Assembly: GCA_002842985.1 (NCBI GenBank)
Contig: PHEQ01000026.1
Coordinates: 1 to 64,000, forward strand
Origin: Alphaproteobacteria bacterium HGW-Alphaproteobacteria-1
GTDB lineage: Bacteria; Pseudomonadota; Alphaproteobacteria; Rhodobacterales; Rhodobacteraceae
Length of the DNA: 64,000 nucleotides
Reading direction: 5' to 3'
Below the pieces are notes generated by a model. That model did not search any database and was not told where the DNA came from. It saw only the letters and a program-made list of their open reading frames with translations. Below, in pieces: positions 37,881 through 47,365 of this stretch. The first letter of the stretch is position 1, and every line of letters begins with the position of its first letter. The position numbers and the translations under genes are program-made.

Positions 37881-37928
37881 TTTAACACTCTGGCTGATCC
37901 GGTTTGTTCGGGCAAAGAGAAAAGCTGT

Positions 37929-38239
37929 TTACGATGGCGTGATGGCCGTGATCGGCGCCGAGGCTGCCTCCACCCCGGCGCGAAGGATGGCCTCGAGTTC
38001 GTGGGCGGCGCGGAACTGCCGCAGCCCGTCGCGTTTCGGCGGGGTCTCGTCGGCCTCCTCGGCGCGGCCGGCCGCCGCGATCTCGGCGAACGCCGTCCGG
38101 GCTGCGGCGGTGAAGAACTCCGCGCGCGCCGCGAATACGGCAAAGCCCAATGCCGCCGACCAACGACGCCGCGCTCGCCGCCTTCATCGCGCGCAAGGAC
38201 GGGATCGACGCAGCCCTCGACCGCAACCGAACAGAATAA
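37929..38239. other. Gene fragments of plasmid-like origin between the IS1380 copy and the monooxygenase operon
   Basis: In the 642 bases without a full gene (37881-38522), two short frames look protein-like. On the forward strand 38150-38239 encodes 29 residues, MPPTNDAALAAFIARKDGID and a short tail, like the start of small helical proteins carried on alphaproteobacterial plasmids. On the reverse strand 38150 down to 37929 reads ARAEFFTAAARTAFAEIAAA and a charged helix, with only a TTG start. Neither is a convincing complete gene. Confidence 0.3.
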
Positions 38240-38444
38240 CAACCGGCTGCTTTCCCCGGACTTTGGTCTTGGCGCTGGCCACGGCCATCACCTCTCGGCT
38301 GCGCATGCGGATGACCGCGGCATCTGGCGGCAAGGCCATTGTCAAACCACAACGACGCAAAAAAGTTTCATCTTCTTTCCGGGTGGGGTTGGAGGCACTC
38401 GGGACACCATTTCGGGCATGAAAAACGCTCTGTCTGTTTCATTT

Positions 38445-38465
38445 ACACGATAATGTCTATCGTGT
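38445..38465. promoter_or_regulatory. Palindrome upstream of the monooxygenase operon
   Basis: ACACGATA (38445-38452) and TATCGTGT (38458-38465) form a perfect 8-5-8 palindrome 57 bases before the first gene of the operon. Position and symmetry suit an operator for a dimeric repressor or activator encoded elsewhere. It is followed by TTTAT, so a weak terminator for the debris upstream is an alternative. Confidence 0.5.
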
Positions 38466-38522
38466 TTTATGAAAGGTGACGCAACTCTCCGACACGGTCG
38501 GATTCCTGCCAAGGATCAGCCC

Positions 38523-39539
38523 ATGCCAAGCCCCGCCTATCGCCTGAGCCTGTTTGACAAGACCCCAGTGCCCGAGGGCATGACCGCGGCCAGGGCGCTG
38601 GCCTTCTCGGTGCGCTTCGCGCGCGAGGCAGAGGCGCTAGGCTATCACCGCCTTTGGTTGGCGGAACATCATGGCGGCACGGCGCTGGCAGGGGCCGCGC
38701 CAGAGATATTGGCGGCCTTCATTCTTGCGAAAACTTCGCGGATCCGGGTCGGGTCGGGCGGTGTTCTGCTGCAACATTACAGCCCCTACAAGGTGGCAGA
38801 GCAGTTTCGCGTGCTGGCCGCGCTGGCGCCCGGGCGCGTCGATCTGGGCATCGGCAAGGCACCCGGCGGCTTGCCGTTCAGCACCCGCGCCTTGCAGGCC
38901 GAACTGGCACAGCCGCTTGCGGCGTTCGAGGACAAGCTGGCCGATCTGACGGCCTTTCTGGGCGACGGGCCGGCCGAGGGCCATCCGCTCCATGGGGCGC
39001 GGGCCTATCCGGACATCGACTCGGCGCACCCCGAGCTTTTCCTGCTGGGCGCGAGTGATGAAAGCGCCGCTATGGCCGCACGGCACGGCTGGAACCTTAC
39101 CTTCGCAGGTCATTTCGAAGGCGGCGACGATGCAATCCGCGCAAGTTTTGCAAGCTATAAACGGCTGACCGGACGCTCGCCCTCGCTGTCGCTGTCGGTC
39201 ATCGTGGCCGACACCCGCGCCAAGGCCGAAAGCCAGGCCGCCGAACAGACGGTCTTTCGTGTGCACCTGCCCGACGGGCGCAATGTCAACCTGCCCTCGG
39301 AAGAGGCCGCACGCGAATTCGCCCGGCAGGCGGGTGCCGCCGATTTCCGGCTTGAGAAGCGCGACCCGCGCATCCTTGCAGGGACTGCGGACGAGGTTCG
39401 GGCAGAACTGGACCGGCTGAGCGCGACCTTCGGGATCACCGAGTTCCTGATTGACCTGCCCGCCACCGACCCCGAGGCACGGCTGCGCGCGATCCGGTAT
39501 CTGGCCCCGGCAACGCAACATCTTCAAGCCGCTGAATGA
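38523..39539 (+). CDS. LLM-class flavin-dependent oxidoreductase (YtmO/MsnO8-like)
   Basis: This 338-residue bacterial-luciferase-fold protein begins YRLSLFDKTPVPEG and contains GYHRLWLAEHHGG, VGSGGVLLQHYSPYKVAEQF and DLGIGKAPGG, the hallmarks of the single-component luciferase-like subgroup that includes B. subtilis YtmO. It probably oxidises a carbon-sulfur or related bond using reduced FMN from a separate reductase. It is the first gene of a six-gene operon; OsmC follows after 24 bases. The start at MPSPAYR is chosen by homology. Confidence 0.85.
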   Translation: MPSPAYRLSLFDKTPVPEGMTAARALAFSVRFAREAEALGYHRLWLAEHHGGTALAGAAPEILAAFILAKTSRIRVGSGGVLLQHYSPYKVAEQFRVLAALAPGRVDLGIGKAPGGLPFSTRALQAELAQPLAAFEDKLADLTAFLGDGPAEGHPLHGARAYPDIDSAHPELFLLGASDESAAMAARHGWNLTFAGHFEGGDDAIRASFASYKRLTGRSPSLSLSVIVADTRAKAESQAAEQTVFRVHLPDGRNVNLPSEEAAREFARQAGAADFRLEKRDPRILAGTADEVRAELDRLSATFGITEFLIDLPATDPEARLRAIRYLAPATQHLQAAE

Positions 39540-39563
39540 TCCCTCAACTCAAGGAGACCCGCC

Positions 39564-40127
39564 ATGTCCGCAACTTGCTCCACCCTTGATCTTGACGCCT
39601 ATGAGGCCACACGGGAGGCCGTGTCCGCAGACCCTGACAAGGGCAGGGGCAGCTTCGAGACAGTCACCGAATGGCAGGACGGCGCGCAGGCGGTGACACG
39701 CGCGCGATCCTTCACCCTTCAGACGGACGAACCGGCACCGCTTGGCGGCAAGGACGAGCATATCGACCCTATGGAACTGCTGCTGGCGTCGCTGGGCACC
39801 TGCCTGACGATCGGCTGGGTCACACAGGCGCGCAAGCGTGGCATCGATTACCGGAATCTGAGCATTCGCGTGAATGCCCCCTTCGACCTGCGCGGCTATC
39901 TCGGGATCGAACCGGACGTTCGGCCCGGTTTTCAATCGCTCGATTATGTCGTCGAGGTGGATAGCGACGCAGACGCCGCGACGCTGGAAGAAATCCGCAT
40001 CGAGGCCGAGCGCACATCGCCGATGTTTGACAACATCCTCAATGCCACGGCCATCCGGGGGCGCGTAGATCTGCCCGTCGAAGGCGCCGGCGAAAGCCGC
40101 GCGGCACACGGAGGAGCCCGACCATGA
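39564..40127 (+). CDS. OsmC-family protein
   Basis: This 187-residue OsmC/Ohr-fold protein has the peroxidatic-type cysteine in [13 protein letters not shown] near residue 93, but the second family cysteine is absent: the helix reads [11 protein letters not shown]. Other members with this change are thought to handle sulfur-bound substrates rather than to reduce peroxides. It is a fit place-holder for the thiol protein step in organosulfur breakdown. It overlaps the next monooxygenase gene by 4 bases. Confidence 0.82.
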   Translation: MSATCSTLDLDAYEATREAVSADPDKGRGSFETVTEWQDGAQAVTRARSFTLQTDEPAPLGGKDEHIDPMELLLASLGTCLTIGWVTQARKRGIDYRNLSIRVNAPFDLRGYLGIEPDVRPGFQSLDYVVEVDSDADAATLEEIRIEAERTSPMFDNILNATAIRGRVDLPVEGAGESRAAHGGARP

Positions 40128-41464
40128 CCACGAACCCCATCAAGTTCGGCATCATGCTGCACGGGGCGGGCGGGCATATGAACGCCTGGCGCCACCCGTC
40201 GGGGCCGGCCGATGCCAGCATCAACCTGCAATTCTACATCGACACCGCGCGCAAGGCAGAGGCGGCGGGTATCCGCTTTGCCTTTGTCGCCGACGGGCTT
40301 TACATCAACGAAAAGTCGATCCCGCATTTCCTCAACCGGTTCGAGCCGGTCACGATCCTGTCGGCGCTGGCGCTGGCGACGACGAAGATCGGCCTCGCCG
40401 GCACCATCTCGACCTCCTATTCCGATCCGTTCACGGTGGCGCGACAACTGGCCTCGCTCGACCACATTTCGGGCGGGCGCTCGGGATGGAACGTAGTGAC
40501 CTCGCCGCTTGAGGGCTCGGCCAGGAACTATACCCGCGGCACGCATCCCGATCATGCGCTGCGCTACCGGATCGCCGACGAATATCTCGCCGTCACGCAG
40601 GCGCTGTGGGACAGCTGGGAGGATGACGCCTTTCCACGCGATCGCGCGACGGGACGGTTCTTTGACCCCGCCAAGCTGCACCGCACCGGGCACAAGGGCG
40701 AATTCTTCCAGATCGAGGGGCCGCTCAATATCGGGCGGTCGAAACAGGGGCAGCCGGTGATCTTTCAGGCCGGATCCTCAGAGCCGGGGATCGCGCTGGC
40801 CGGCAAATATGCTGATGCGGTTTTTACCCATTCTCCGTCGCTCGAGGAAACACGCGCCTTTACCCGAAAGGTCAAGGCCGCCGCCGTGGCGCATGGCCGG
40901 GCCGCCGACGATGTGCTGATCTTCCCCGGTATCGGCCCCATCGCCGGGCGCACCCATGCCGAGGCCGAGGCGAAATTCCACGCGATCCGCGAGTTGCTGA
41001 CGCTGGACGAGGCTCTGGCCTATCTGGGCCGCTTCTTCGATCACCACGATTTCAGCCAGTATGACCCCGATGCGCCCTTCCCCGACCTGGGCGAGATCGG
41101 GCGCAATTCCTTCCGTTCGACCACCGACCGGATCAAGGCAGAGGCGGCCGAGCGCGGGCTGACCCTGCGCGAGGTGGCGCTGGCCACCGCGACCCCGCGC
41201 CCCGGCTTCATCGGCACCGGGGGCGAGGTGGCCGAGGCGATCATCGACTGGATCGACGCGGGCGCATCGGACGGCTTCATTCTGGGCTTTCCGGTTCTTG
41301 CGGAGGGGTTGGATGATTTCACCACGCTGGTGATCCCCGAGCTTGAGGCGCGCGGCCGCTACAGCCGTGACCTGCCCGGCGACACGCTGCGCGACCATCT
41401 GGGCCTGCCGCGCAAACTCAGCCGCTACGACCCGTCGGGTCAGATCGTGCAAGCCGCCGAATAG
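40124..41464 (+). CDS. LLM-class flavin monooxygenase of the NtaA/SnaA/DszA family (CmoJ/YtnJ-like)
   Basis: This 446-residue FMNH2-dependent monooxygenase has [46 protein letters not shown] and [12 protein letters not shown], all diagnostic for NtaA/SnaA/DszA proteins. The family cleaves C-N or C-S bonds (nitrilotriacetate, dibenzothiophene sulfone, N-acetyl-S-alkyl-cysteines in the CmoJ branch). Given M20 and GNAT genes next door, the N-acetyl-S-alkylcysteine substrate is preferred. It needs a flavin reductase, which is not in the window. Confidence 0.87.
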   Translation: MTTNPIKFGIMLHGAGGHMNAWRHPSGPADASINLQFYIDTARKAEAAGIRFAFVADGLYINEKSIPHFLNRFEPVTILSALALATTKIGLAGTISTSYSDPFTVARQLASLDHISGGRSGWNVVTSPLEGSARNYTRGTHPDHALRYRIADEYLAVTQALWDSWEDDAFPRDRATGRFFDPAKLHRTGHKGEFFQIEGPLNIGRSKQGQPVIFQAGSSEPGIALAGKYADAVFTHSPSLEETRAFTRKVKAAAVAHGRAADDVLIFPGIGPIAGRTHAEAEAKFHAIRELLTLDEALAYLGRFFDHHDFSQYDPDAPFPDLGEIGRNSFRSTTDRIKAEAAERGLTLREVALATATPRPGFIGTGGEVAEAIIDWIDAGASDGFILGFPVLAEGLDDFTTLVIPELEARGRYSRDLPGDTLRDHLGLPRKLSRYDPSGQIVQAAE

Positions 41465-41485
41465 CAGACAAAGGGGCATCCAGCC

Positions 41486-42685
41486 ATGAACATTCCCGTC
41501 ATACCTACGGCCCTCAGCGGGGCCGAACACGAGAGTATTGCCCGCGCCGTGCCCGAATTCGTGGCGTTGCGGCAGGATCTGCACAGGCATCCCGAACTGG
41601 CCTTTCACGAGACCCGCACAAGCGCGCTGATCGCCGAGCGTCTGGCCGAATGGGGCTATGAGGTCACGACCGGGCTGGCCGAGACCGGCGTTGTCGGCAC
41701 CCTGCGCCGGGGCAGCGGGCGGCGGCGCCTGGGAATCAGGGCCGATATCGACGCGCTGCCCGTGACCGAGGCGACGGGCTTGCCCTATGCGAGCACGACG
41801 CCCGGCGTCATGCATGCCTGTGGCCATGACGGGCATACCGCGATCCTGCTGGCCGCCGCCCGACACCTGGCCGAGGCCAAGGGGCTGGACGGAACACTCC
41901 ACCTCATTTTCCAGCCAGCCGAAGAGATCGGCGGCGGAGCCCGGCGGATGCTTTCCGACGGTTTGCTGGACCGCTTCCCGCTGGATGCGATCTTTGGCCT
42001 GCACAACTGGCCCGGCGAACCCGCAGGGCGTTTCGGCTTTGTCGAGGGCACGGCGATGGCCGCCGTGGATCACGTTTCCGCCACGATCCGCGGTCAGGGC
42101 GGTCACGGTGCCGCGCCGCATCAGACGGTCGATCCGGTCGTCGCGGCGGCGCAGGTCATCACTGCACTGCAAACCGTGGTGTCGCGCAACGTCAACCCGC
42201 TGGAGGCGGCGGTGGTCAGCGTGGGCTCGATCCATGGCGGGCACGCGTCGAACGTCATCCCCGGCACGGTGGATCTGAAGCTGACACTTCGGTCTTACGC
42301 ACCGGACGTGCGTGATCTGCTGGAGGCGCGGGTCGTGTCGCTGATCCGCTCCGTGGCCGAGGGCCTGGGCGCATCCGCCGAGGTGGTGCATCGCCGCGGC
42401 TTTCCAAGCCTTGTCAACCACGCAGCCGAGATCGCCCTCATCCGCGGGGTGGCCAAGACGAGCTTTGGCCCGAACGCGATCATCGAGGGGTTCCAGCCCC
42501 GCACCGCCAGCGAGGATTTCGCCTTTTTCCTGCAACGGTTGCCCGGAGCCTTCGTCTTTGTCGGCGCCGGTCCCGGCGCCCCGCTGCACAGCCCGCATTA
42601 CCGCTTCAACGACGACATCATCGCCCCGGCGGCGGCCCTCTGGGTCGCGCTTGCCCGGCGGTTTCTGAATGGAGACGTCACTTGA
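41486..42685 (+). CDS. M20-family amidohydrolase (SndA/HipO-like N-deacylase)
   Basis: This is a 399-residue metallopeptidase-fold amidohydrolase. RADIDALPVTE and HACGHDGHTA supply metal ligands, QPAEEIGGGARRM the catalytic Glu region, and the lid domain contains GGHGAAPHQTVDP. Relatives are hippurate hydrolases and N-acyl-amino-acid deacylases. In the ytmI-type pathway such an enzyme removes the acetyl group added by the GNAT protein, whose gene overlaps here by 4 bases (TTGA). Confidence 0.87.
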   Translation: MNIPVIPTALSGAEHESIARAVPEFVALRQDLHRHPELAFHETRTSALIAERLAEWGYEVTTGLAETGVVGTLRRGSGRRRLGIRADIDALPVTEATGLPYASTTPGVMHACGHDGHTAILLAAARHLAEAKGLDGTLHLIFQPAEEIGGGARRMLSDGLLDRFPLDAIFGLHNWPGEPAGRFGFVEGTAMAAVDHVSATIRGQGGHGAAPHQTVDPVVAAAQVITALQTVVSRNVNPLEAAVVSVGSIHGGHASNVIPGTVDLKLTLRSYAPDVRDLLEARVVSLIRSVAEGLGASAEVVHRRGFPSLVNHAAEIALIRGVAKTSFGPNAIIEGFQPRTASEDFAFFLQRLPGAFVFVGAGPGAPLHSPHYRFNDDIIAPAAALWVALARRFLNGDVT

Positions 42686-43281
42686 CCGACCAGATCGTTC
42701 ACACCAGCCCGACAGATCCGCGGGCGCAGCCGCTCGTCGAGGATCTGATTCACGAATATGACAGCCGCTACGGCACGATCTTCAACCGCGAGGGCGCGAA
42801 GGCAGAGCTTTACCGCTATCCGCCCGAGGCGTTCGCGCCGCCCGTTGGCAATTTCCTCTTGCTGATGCGCAATGGCGACACCATCGGCGGCGGTGCCTTC
42901 ATGCGGTTTGACGACACCACCGCCGAGTTCAAGCGAATCTGGACACGTCGCGATCTGCGCCGGCAGGGTCTGGCGCGCCGCATCGTTGCCGCGCTCGAGG
43001 ATCAGGCGGCAAGGCAGGGTTATACCAGGGTCTATCTGACCACAGGATTTCGTCAGCCCGAGGCATCAACCCTGTATCTCACCCAAGGCTACCGTCCACT
43101 TTTTGATCCGGCGCTCGATCCGGCCTTCTACAAATCCCTGCCGTTCGAGAAACATATCGGGGCGTTGGCCGGCAGGTCCGGCACGACCGAGCTCAAATGC
43201 CCCGATCCCGAACTTGCCCGGCAACTGGGCGTCCACCCGGCGACCCTGCCCCCCACTCATGCGGAGGTCCATGTGAAATGA
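42682..43281 (+). CDS. GNAT acetyltransferase (SnaA/YtmI-like role)
   Basis: The 199-residue product has a GNAT domain in which [18 protein letters not shown] is the acetyl-CoA pyrophosphate loop, followed by [20 protein letters not shown]. It starts with TTG, overlapping the M20 stop. Pairing of an acetyltransferase and a deacylase around a flavin monooxygenase is the logic of S-alkyl-cysteine salvage, where N-acetylation precedes C-S cleavage. The C-terminal 45 residues are outside the GNAT core. Confidence 0.78.
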   Translation: MTDQIVHTSPTDPRAQPLVEDLIHEYDSRYGTIFNREGAKAELYRYPPEAFAPPVGNFLLLMRNGDTIGGGAFMRFDDTTAEFKRIWTRRDLRRQGLARRIVAALEDQAARQGYTRVYLTTGFRQPEASTLYLTQGYRPLFDPALDPAFYKSLPFEKHIGALAGRSGTTELKCPDPELARQLGVHPATLPPTHAEVHVK

Positions 43282-45071
43282 CCAGCGTGACAGAGCACGA
43301 CACCCGCCACCAGATACCACCCCCGGGGCGCGTCGATTACACCCGCCTGCGCGTGGTGCCCGCGAAATACCATGCCCGCACCCTGGGCACGGCGGCGGGT
43401 CTGGTGATCCTCGCGCTTGTGATCTCGTCGATCCTGGGCAACCCGCGCTGGGGCTGGCCGGTCTTTGCCGAGTGGTTCTTTTCCGAGCCGGTCCTCATGG
43501 GGCTGGGCCGGACGCTTCTGCTGACGCTGATCGGCTCGGCCCTGGGTTTTGCACTTGGCACGGTGCTGGCGCTGGCGCGGGTCTCGTCCTCGCCGGTGCT
43601 GGTGGCGACGGCCTGGGGGTTCATCTGGCTGTTCCGGTCGATCCCGCTGATCGTGTTGGTGCTGGTGCTGAACAACCTTGGCTATCTTTATGAACGCATC
43701 TTCCTTGAGCTGCCCTTTACTGGCTACCGCCTGTTCGACTACGCCACCACCTCGCTTCTGACCCCCTTTGGCGCGGCGGTCATTGCCCTGGCGCTGAACC
43801 TCGGGGCCTTTTCGGCCGAGGTCATACGCGGCGGCATCCTATCGGTCGATCAGGGCCAGCACGAGGCGGCGGCCGCGCTAGGCCTGCCAAAGGCGCATCA
43901 GTCGCGGCGGATCGTTCTGCCGCAGGCGATGCGCTCGATCGTGCCCACGGCCTTCAACGAAATCATCGGCCTCGCCAAGGGCACATCGGTCGTCTACATC
44001 ATCGCGCTGCCGGAACTGTTCTATACCGTGCAGATCATCTATCGCCGGAACATGGAGGTGATCCCGCTGCTGATGGTGGCGACGGTCTGGTATCTGGTGA
44101 TCCTCTCTGTCCTGTCGGTGATCCAGTATCATATCGAGCGCCATTATGCGCGTGGCGCGCTGCGGACCCTGCCGCCGAACGTGTTCCGTGTAATTCTCGA
44201 CCGGTTGCGGCTTTACCCGCTGGCTGCCGACGGTGCCGCGCCCGACCGGGTGGCAACGCCTGACGAAACGGTGGTGATCCCCAAGGCGAACTGGGCCGAG
44301 AGCCTGTCGCGGGGCGGCGAGGTGTGCATCCAGAATGTCACGAAAAATTTCGGAGCGCTGCGGGTGCTGAACGATGTCAGCCTGCATCTGCCCGCTGGCA
44401 GCGTGACAGCCATTCTCGGGCAATCGGGCTCGGGCAAGTCCACGCTGCTGCGCACAATCAACCATCTGGAACGGGTGGATGCAGGGTTCATCTCGGTGGA
44501 TGGCGATCTGGTAGGCTACCGGCACGATGGCGACACGCTTTACGAGTTGAAGGAACGCGACATCCTCGCGCAGCGGGTCAATGTCGGGATGGTGTTCCAG
44601 GGCTTCAACCTCTTCCCGCACCTGACTGCGCTGGAAAACGTGGCCGAGGCGCCGCGCGTTGTGGCGGGCCTTAGCCGCACGCAGGCCGAGGCGCAGGCGC
44701 GCGAGCTTCTGGCCCGCGTCGGGCTGTCGGACAAGGCCGATGCCTATCCGCGCCAGTTGTCGGGCGGGCAGCAGCAGCGGGTTGCCATCGCCCGCACCCT
44801 CGCGCTCAAGCCCAAGGTCCTGCTCTTCGACGAGCCAACCTCGGCGCTTGATCCCGAACTCGTGGGCGAGGTGCTCGATGTCATCAAGGAACTGGCGAAA
44901 TCGGGCTCGACCCTCGTGATCGTCACCCACGAGATCGGCTTCGCGCGCGAAGTCGCCGATACCATTGTGTTCATGGAGCAGGGCCGGATTCTGGAAACCG
45001 GCACACCGGAACAGGTGTTCTCTGCTCCCCGTCATCAGCGCACTCGGGACTTTCTGTCCAAGGTGCTCTGA
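43278..45071 (+). CDS. Amino-acid ABC transporter: permease fused to ATPase
   Basis: The 597-residue protein combines two subunits that are usually separate. Residues about 35-300 are a HisM/GlnP-type permease with the [20 protein letters not shown] coupling loop and [14 protein letters not shown]. After a linker, residues about 345-597 are a GlnQ-type ATPase with Walker [10 protein letters not shown], signature [18 protein letters not shown] and the switch VTHEIG. One polypeptide would dimerise to make a full transporter. The start overlaps the GNAT stop (ATGA). Likely substrate: cystine or S-modified cysteine. Confidence 0.88.
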   Translation: MTSVTEHDTRHQIPPPGRVDYTRLRVVPAKYHARTLGTAAGLVILALVISSILGNPRWGWPVFAEWFFSEPVLMGLGRTLLLTLIGSALGFALGTVLALARVSSSPVLVATAWGFIWLFRSIPLIVLVLVLNNLGYLYERIFLELPFTGYRLFDYATTSLLTPFGAAVIALALNLGAFSAEVIRGGILSVDQGQHEAAAALGLPKAHQSRRIVLPQAMRSIVPTAFNEIIGLAKGTSVVYIIALPELFYTVQIIYRRNMEVIPLLMVATVWYLVILSVLSVIQYHIERHYARGALRTLPPNVFRVILDRLRLYPLAADGAAPDRVATPDETVVIPKANWAESLSRGGEVCIQNVTKNFGALRVLNDVSLHLPAGSVTAILGQSGSGKSTLLRTINHLERVDAGFISVDGDLVGYRHDGDTLYELKERDILAQRVNVGMVFQGFNLFPHLTALENVAEAPRVVAGLSRTQAEAQARELLARVGLSDKADAYPRQLSGGQQQRVAIARTLALKPKVLLFDEPTSALDPELVGEVLDVIKELAKSGSTLVIVTHEIGFAREVADTIVFMEQGRILETGTPEQVFSAPRHQRTRDFLSKVL

Positions 45072-45077
45072 CCTCGT

Positions 45078-45155
45078 CAGCAACCGGCCGGGGAAACCCC
45101 TTGTCGCGCTTGTCTCCTCCTTCTCCCGTGGGCGTGGCCAGCGGGCCGGTTGCTG
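45078..45155 (+). terminator. Long hairpin between the transporter gene and its binding protein
   Basis: CAGCAACCGGCC (45078-45089) pairs perfectly with its complement at 45144-45155 across a 54-base loop, followed by GCGACTTTTCTC. It probably modulates expression or protects the binding-protein message rather than acting as a simple terminator, because the loop is long. Confidence 0.4.
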
Positions 45156-45191
45156 GCGACTTTTCTCACCCAACCTGTAAAGGATGCTGCA

Positions 45192-46118
45192 ATGTACCTC
45201 TCTTTCCGAAAACTAGCCGCCACCGCCGCGCTGGCAGGCCTGCTGGCCACGCCGGCCCTTGCGATCGACGCCGATCTGAGCCCCGAACAACCCGGCCGCA
45301 TCCGCGCCGAACCGGTGCCCGAGGCCATCGCCCTGATCCCCGATGGCTATCAGTTCGTGACGCCGGGCAAGTTCACCGTTGCCCATTCCACCGGGCGGCT
45401 GCCGTTTGCGACCTATGCCACCGACACGAAAACGCCTGTCGGCTCCGAACCCGATATCGGCCAGCTTGTCGCCGATAGCCTCGGGCTGGAACTGGTCTCG
45501 ATTCCTATCGCCTGGGCCGACTGGCCGCTCGGGATCGTGTCGGGCAAATACGATGCCGTCATCTCGAACGTGACGGTGACCGAGGAGCGCAAGGAGAAAT
45601 ACGATTTCTCCACCTACCGGCGCGACGATCTGGGTTTCTGGGTCGCCAAGGACAGCCCCGTTCAGACGATCACCGAGCCGAAGGATGTTGCCGGTCTCAA
45701 GGTGATCGTGGGATCGGGGACCAACCAGGAACAGATCCTGTTGCGCTGGATCGAAGAGAACAAGGCCGCCGGTCTGCCCGATACTGAGGTGCAGTATCAC
45801 GACGATGACGCGGCGCGCGAACTGGCGCTGCTGTCGGGGCGGGCCGATGTCTATCTTGGCCCCAACGTTCTGGCCGCCTACGAGGCGTCGCAGCGCGGCA
45901 CCACGCGGCTTGCCGGCAATATCTCGGGCGGCTGGCCGCTGACGGCGGAAATCGCGGTGGTCACGCGCAAGGACAGCGGTCTGGCCGATGCCGTGACCGC
46001 GGCCATCAACGCGCAGATCCGGAACGGAAATTACATCAAGTATCTGGAGCGGTGGAACAATACCGCCGAAGCGATCGCGGAGTCGCGCACCAACCCTCCC
46101 GGCCTGCCCAAGAAATGA
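45192..46118 (+). CDS. Amino-acid ABC transporter substrate-binding protein
   Basis: This is a 308-residue periplasmic protein with a signal peptide ending TPALA-ID and the SBP_bac_3 fold: FTVAHSTGRLPFA, DIGQLVADSLGLEL, YDAVISNVTVTEERKEKYDF and VIVGSGTNQEQ. The D and R residues that clamp alpha-amino and carboxyl groups are in the expected blocks. It serves the fused transporter. The start at MYLSFRK is preferred for its signal peptide. Confidence 0.9.
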   Translation: MYLSFRKLAATAALAGLLATPALAIDADLSPEQPGRIRAEPVPEAIALIPDGYQFVTPGKFTVAHSTGRLPFATYATDTKTPVGSEPDIGQLVADSLGLELVSIPIAWADWPLGIVSGKYDAVISNVTVTEERKEKYDFSTYRRDDLGFWVAKDSPVQTITEPKDVAGLKVIVGSGTNQEQILLRWIEENKAAGLPDTEVQYHDDDAARELALLSGRADVYLGPNVLAAYEASQRGTTRLAGNISGGWPLTAEIAVVTRKDSGLADAVTAAINAQIRNGNYIKYLERWNNTAEAIAESRTNPPGLPKK

Positions 46119-46124
46119 GGCGAC

Positions 46125-46151
46125 GGGGCGGCCCGCTGGCCGGGCCGCCCC
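46125..46151 (+). terminator. Terminator of the organosulfur operon
   Basis: GGGGCGGCCCG (46125-46135) and its complement (46141-46151) form a perfect 11-bp stem with a 5-base loop 6 bases after the binding-protein stop. The stem is very strong though the T-run is poor (TGTTC). Confidence 0.75.
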
Positions 46152-46280
46152 TGTTCACGCCGCGCGGCGTGCAGAAGCGTGGCGAGAAACGCATTCTCCG
46201 CACGCAGGCAAAAGAGAATGTCCGTCGTCAAATAAAAGGGGGCATCAGACTGGTTTGAGCATTGGAGTGCGCATCCGATT

Positions 46281-46338
46281 TGATCCGGTCACCCATTCCA
46301 ATCTGATCCGGTCACCGATTCCGGAGTATCCGGTCACC
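46281..46338. repeat. Triple 23-bp direct repeat, IS21-type end
   Basis: TGATCCGGTCACC occurs at 46281-46293 and 46304-46316, and TATCCGGTCACC at 46327-46338, with an exact 23-base period. Such multiple repeats mark the transposase-binding end of IS21-family elements, and an istA start follows at 46421. The rest of the 446-base gap (46119-46564) holds the operon terminator and the istA fragment. Confidence 0.7.
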
Positions 46339-46420
46339 TTTTTTGGTGGTGAGGATCAGAAGCTGCCAGGCAGTCCTGTGGCGGGCTACACTTGCTCTTT
46401 CAAACAGAGCAGGCGGCCCC

Positions 46421-46561
46421 ATGAAGAGACTGACGATGCGGAAGATCAGAGAAGCACTGCGGCTTCATCTGAAGCGGATTGAACGGGCTGCACTCACCTT
46501 GCCCCTTGCCGCGGAGATGACGGACGGTGAGCTGGAAGCGCTGCTGTTCCCCCGGCCGGGG
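46421..46561 (+). pseudogene. IS21 istA transposase fragment
   Basis: MKRLTMRKIREALRLHLK is the start of IstA, followed by RAALTLPLAAEMTDGELEAL and LFPRPG. The segment of about 30 residues with the helix-turn-helix (normally after LHLK) is missing, and the gene is cut off at about 46560 where the nitrite-channel gene begins on the other strand. It is an inert remnant. Confidence 0.75.
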
Positions 46562-46564
46562 GCG

Positions 46565-47365
46565 TCAGTCGGCTTGTCGAGGCGCAACCGAATCTACCCC
46601 ACTGTTGCCGATGCGCCAGTAACCCCAGCCCATCACGCCCGCGCCCGAGAGCACATTGCCCAGCGTCACCCATCCGAGGTTCCAGATCGCGCCGGAAAGT
46701 CCCACCTTGTCGGGATGCTCGGCCATGAGCGCCAGCGAGAAGACCGTCATGTTGGCCACCGAATGTTCGAATCCCGAGGCGATGAAGGCCAGCAGGCACC
46801 AGAAGATCAGGATGCATTTCGCGGTATCGCTGCGCGAGCGGGCCGAGGTCCAGATCGCGAGACAGACGAGCCAGTTGCACAGCATTCCGCGCGCCACCAG
46901 CTCGGCTGCGCCGCCCGCCATCTTCTTGGCCGCGACGGTCTGGATCAGTGCCTCGCCTCCTGCCTCCAGCACCGCGCCGCCGCCGCCGAGCACGAACAGC
47001 ACCGAGAGAGCGAAGGCCCCGGCCAGATTGCCAGACCAGCTTGCTGCCCAGAGCCGCAGCACAGCGCCGGTTCCGAGGCTGCCGCTCAGCCGGGCATGGG
47101 CGCCATACATGGCGTGACCGGTGAACAGATCCGAGCCCGCGAACACGACAAGCGTCAGCGCGATGCCGAAGCTCGCCCCCATCACCAGGTTGCGCCACGA
47201 GGGATCGGCGCTCTGGCCGAGGGTAAAGATCAGGATGATGCCGATGCCGACATAGGCCCCGGCTTTCATCGCCGACAGCGCGAAGGCCAGCGGATCGGCG
47301 CCGAGCGCGCGGTCCTTGTCTGCGGCGTAGCGGGCGAAATGGGCGACGGTCTCTGCGATGGTCAT
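46565..47365 (-). CDS. Formate/nitrite channel (FNT family, NirC-like)
   Basis: This 266-residue membrane protein has six hydrophobic segments and FNT motifs: MKAGAYVGIGIILIF, GSDLFTGHAMYG, NWLVCLAIW and FEHSVANMTVF. FNT channels pass formate, nitrite or hydrosulfide. Its place at the end of the NO reductase operon favours nitrite. The product is nearly full length; its 3' end is next to the IS21 remnant, which may have trimmed the operon. Confidence 0.82.
   Translation of the reverse strand: MTIAETVAHFARYAADKDRALGADPLAFALSAMKAGAYVGIGIILIFTLGQSADPSWRNLVMGASFGIALTLVVFAGSDLFTGHAMYGAHARLSGSLGTGAVLRLWAASWSGNLAGAFALSVLFVLGGGGAVLEAGGEALIQTVAAKKMAGGAAELVARGMLCNWLVCLAIWTSARSRSDTAKCILIFWCLLAFIASGFEHSVANMTVFSLALMAEHPDKVGLSGAIWNLGWVTLGNVLSGAGVMGWGYWRIGNSGVDSVAPRQAD

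Noticed and set aside
36377..37886. Target-site duplication of the IS1380 copy
   Set aside because: TAAC occurs on both sides but at unequal distance from the inverted repeats, so a true duplication cannot be claimed.
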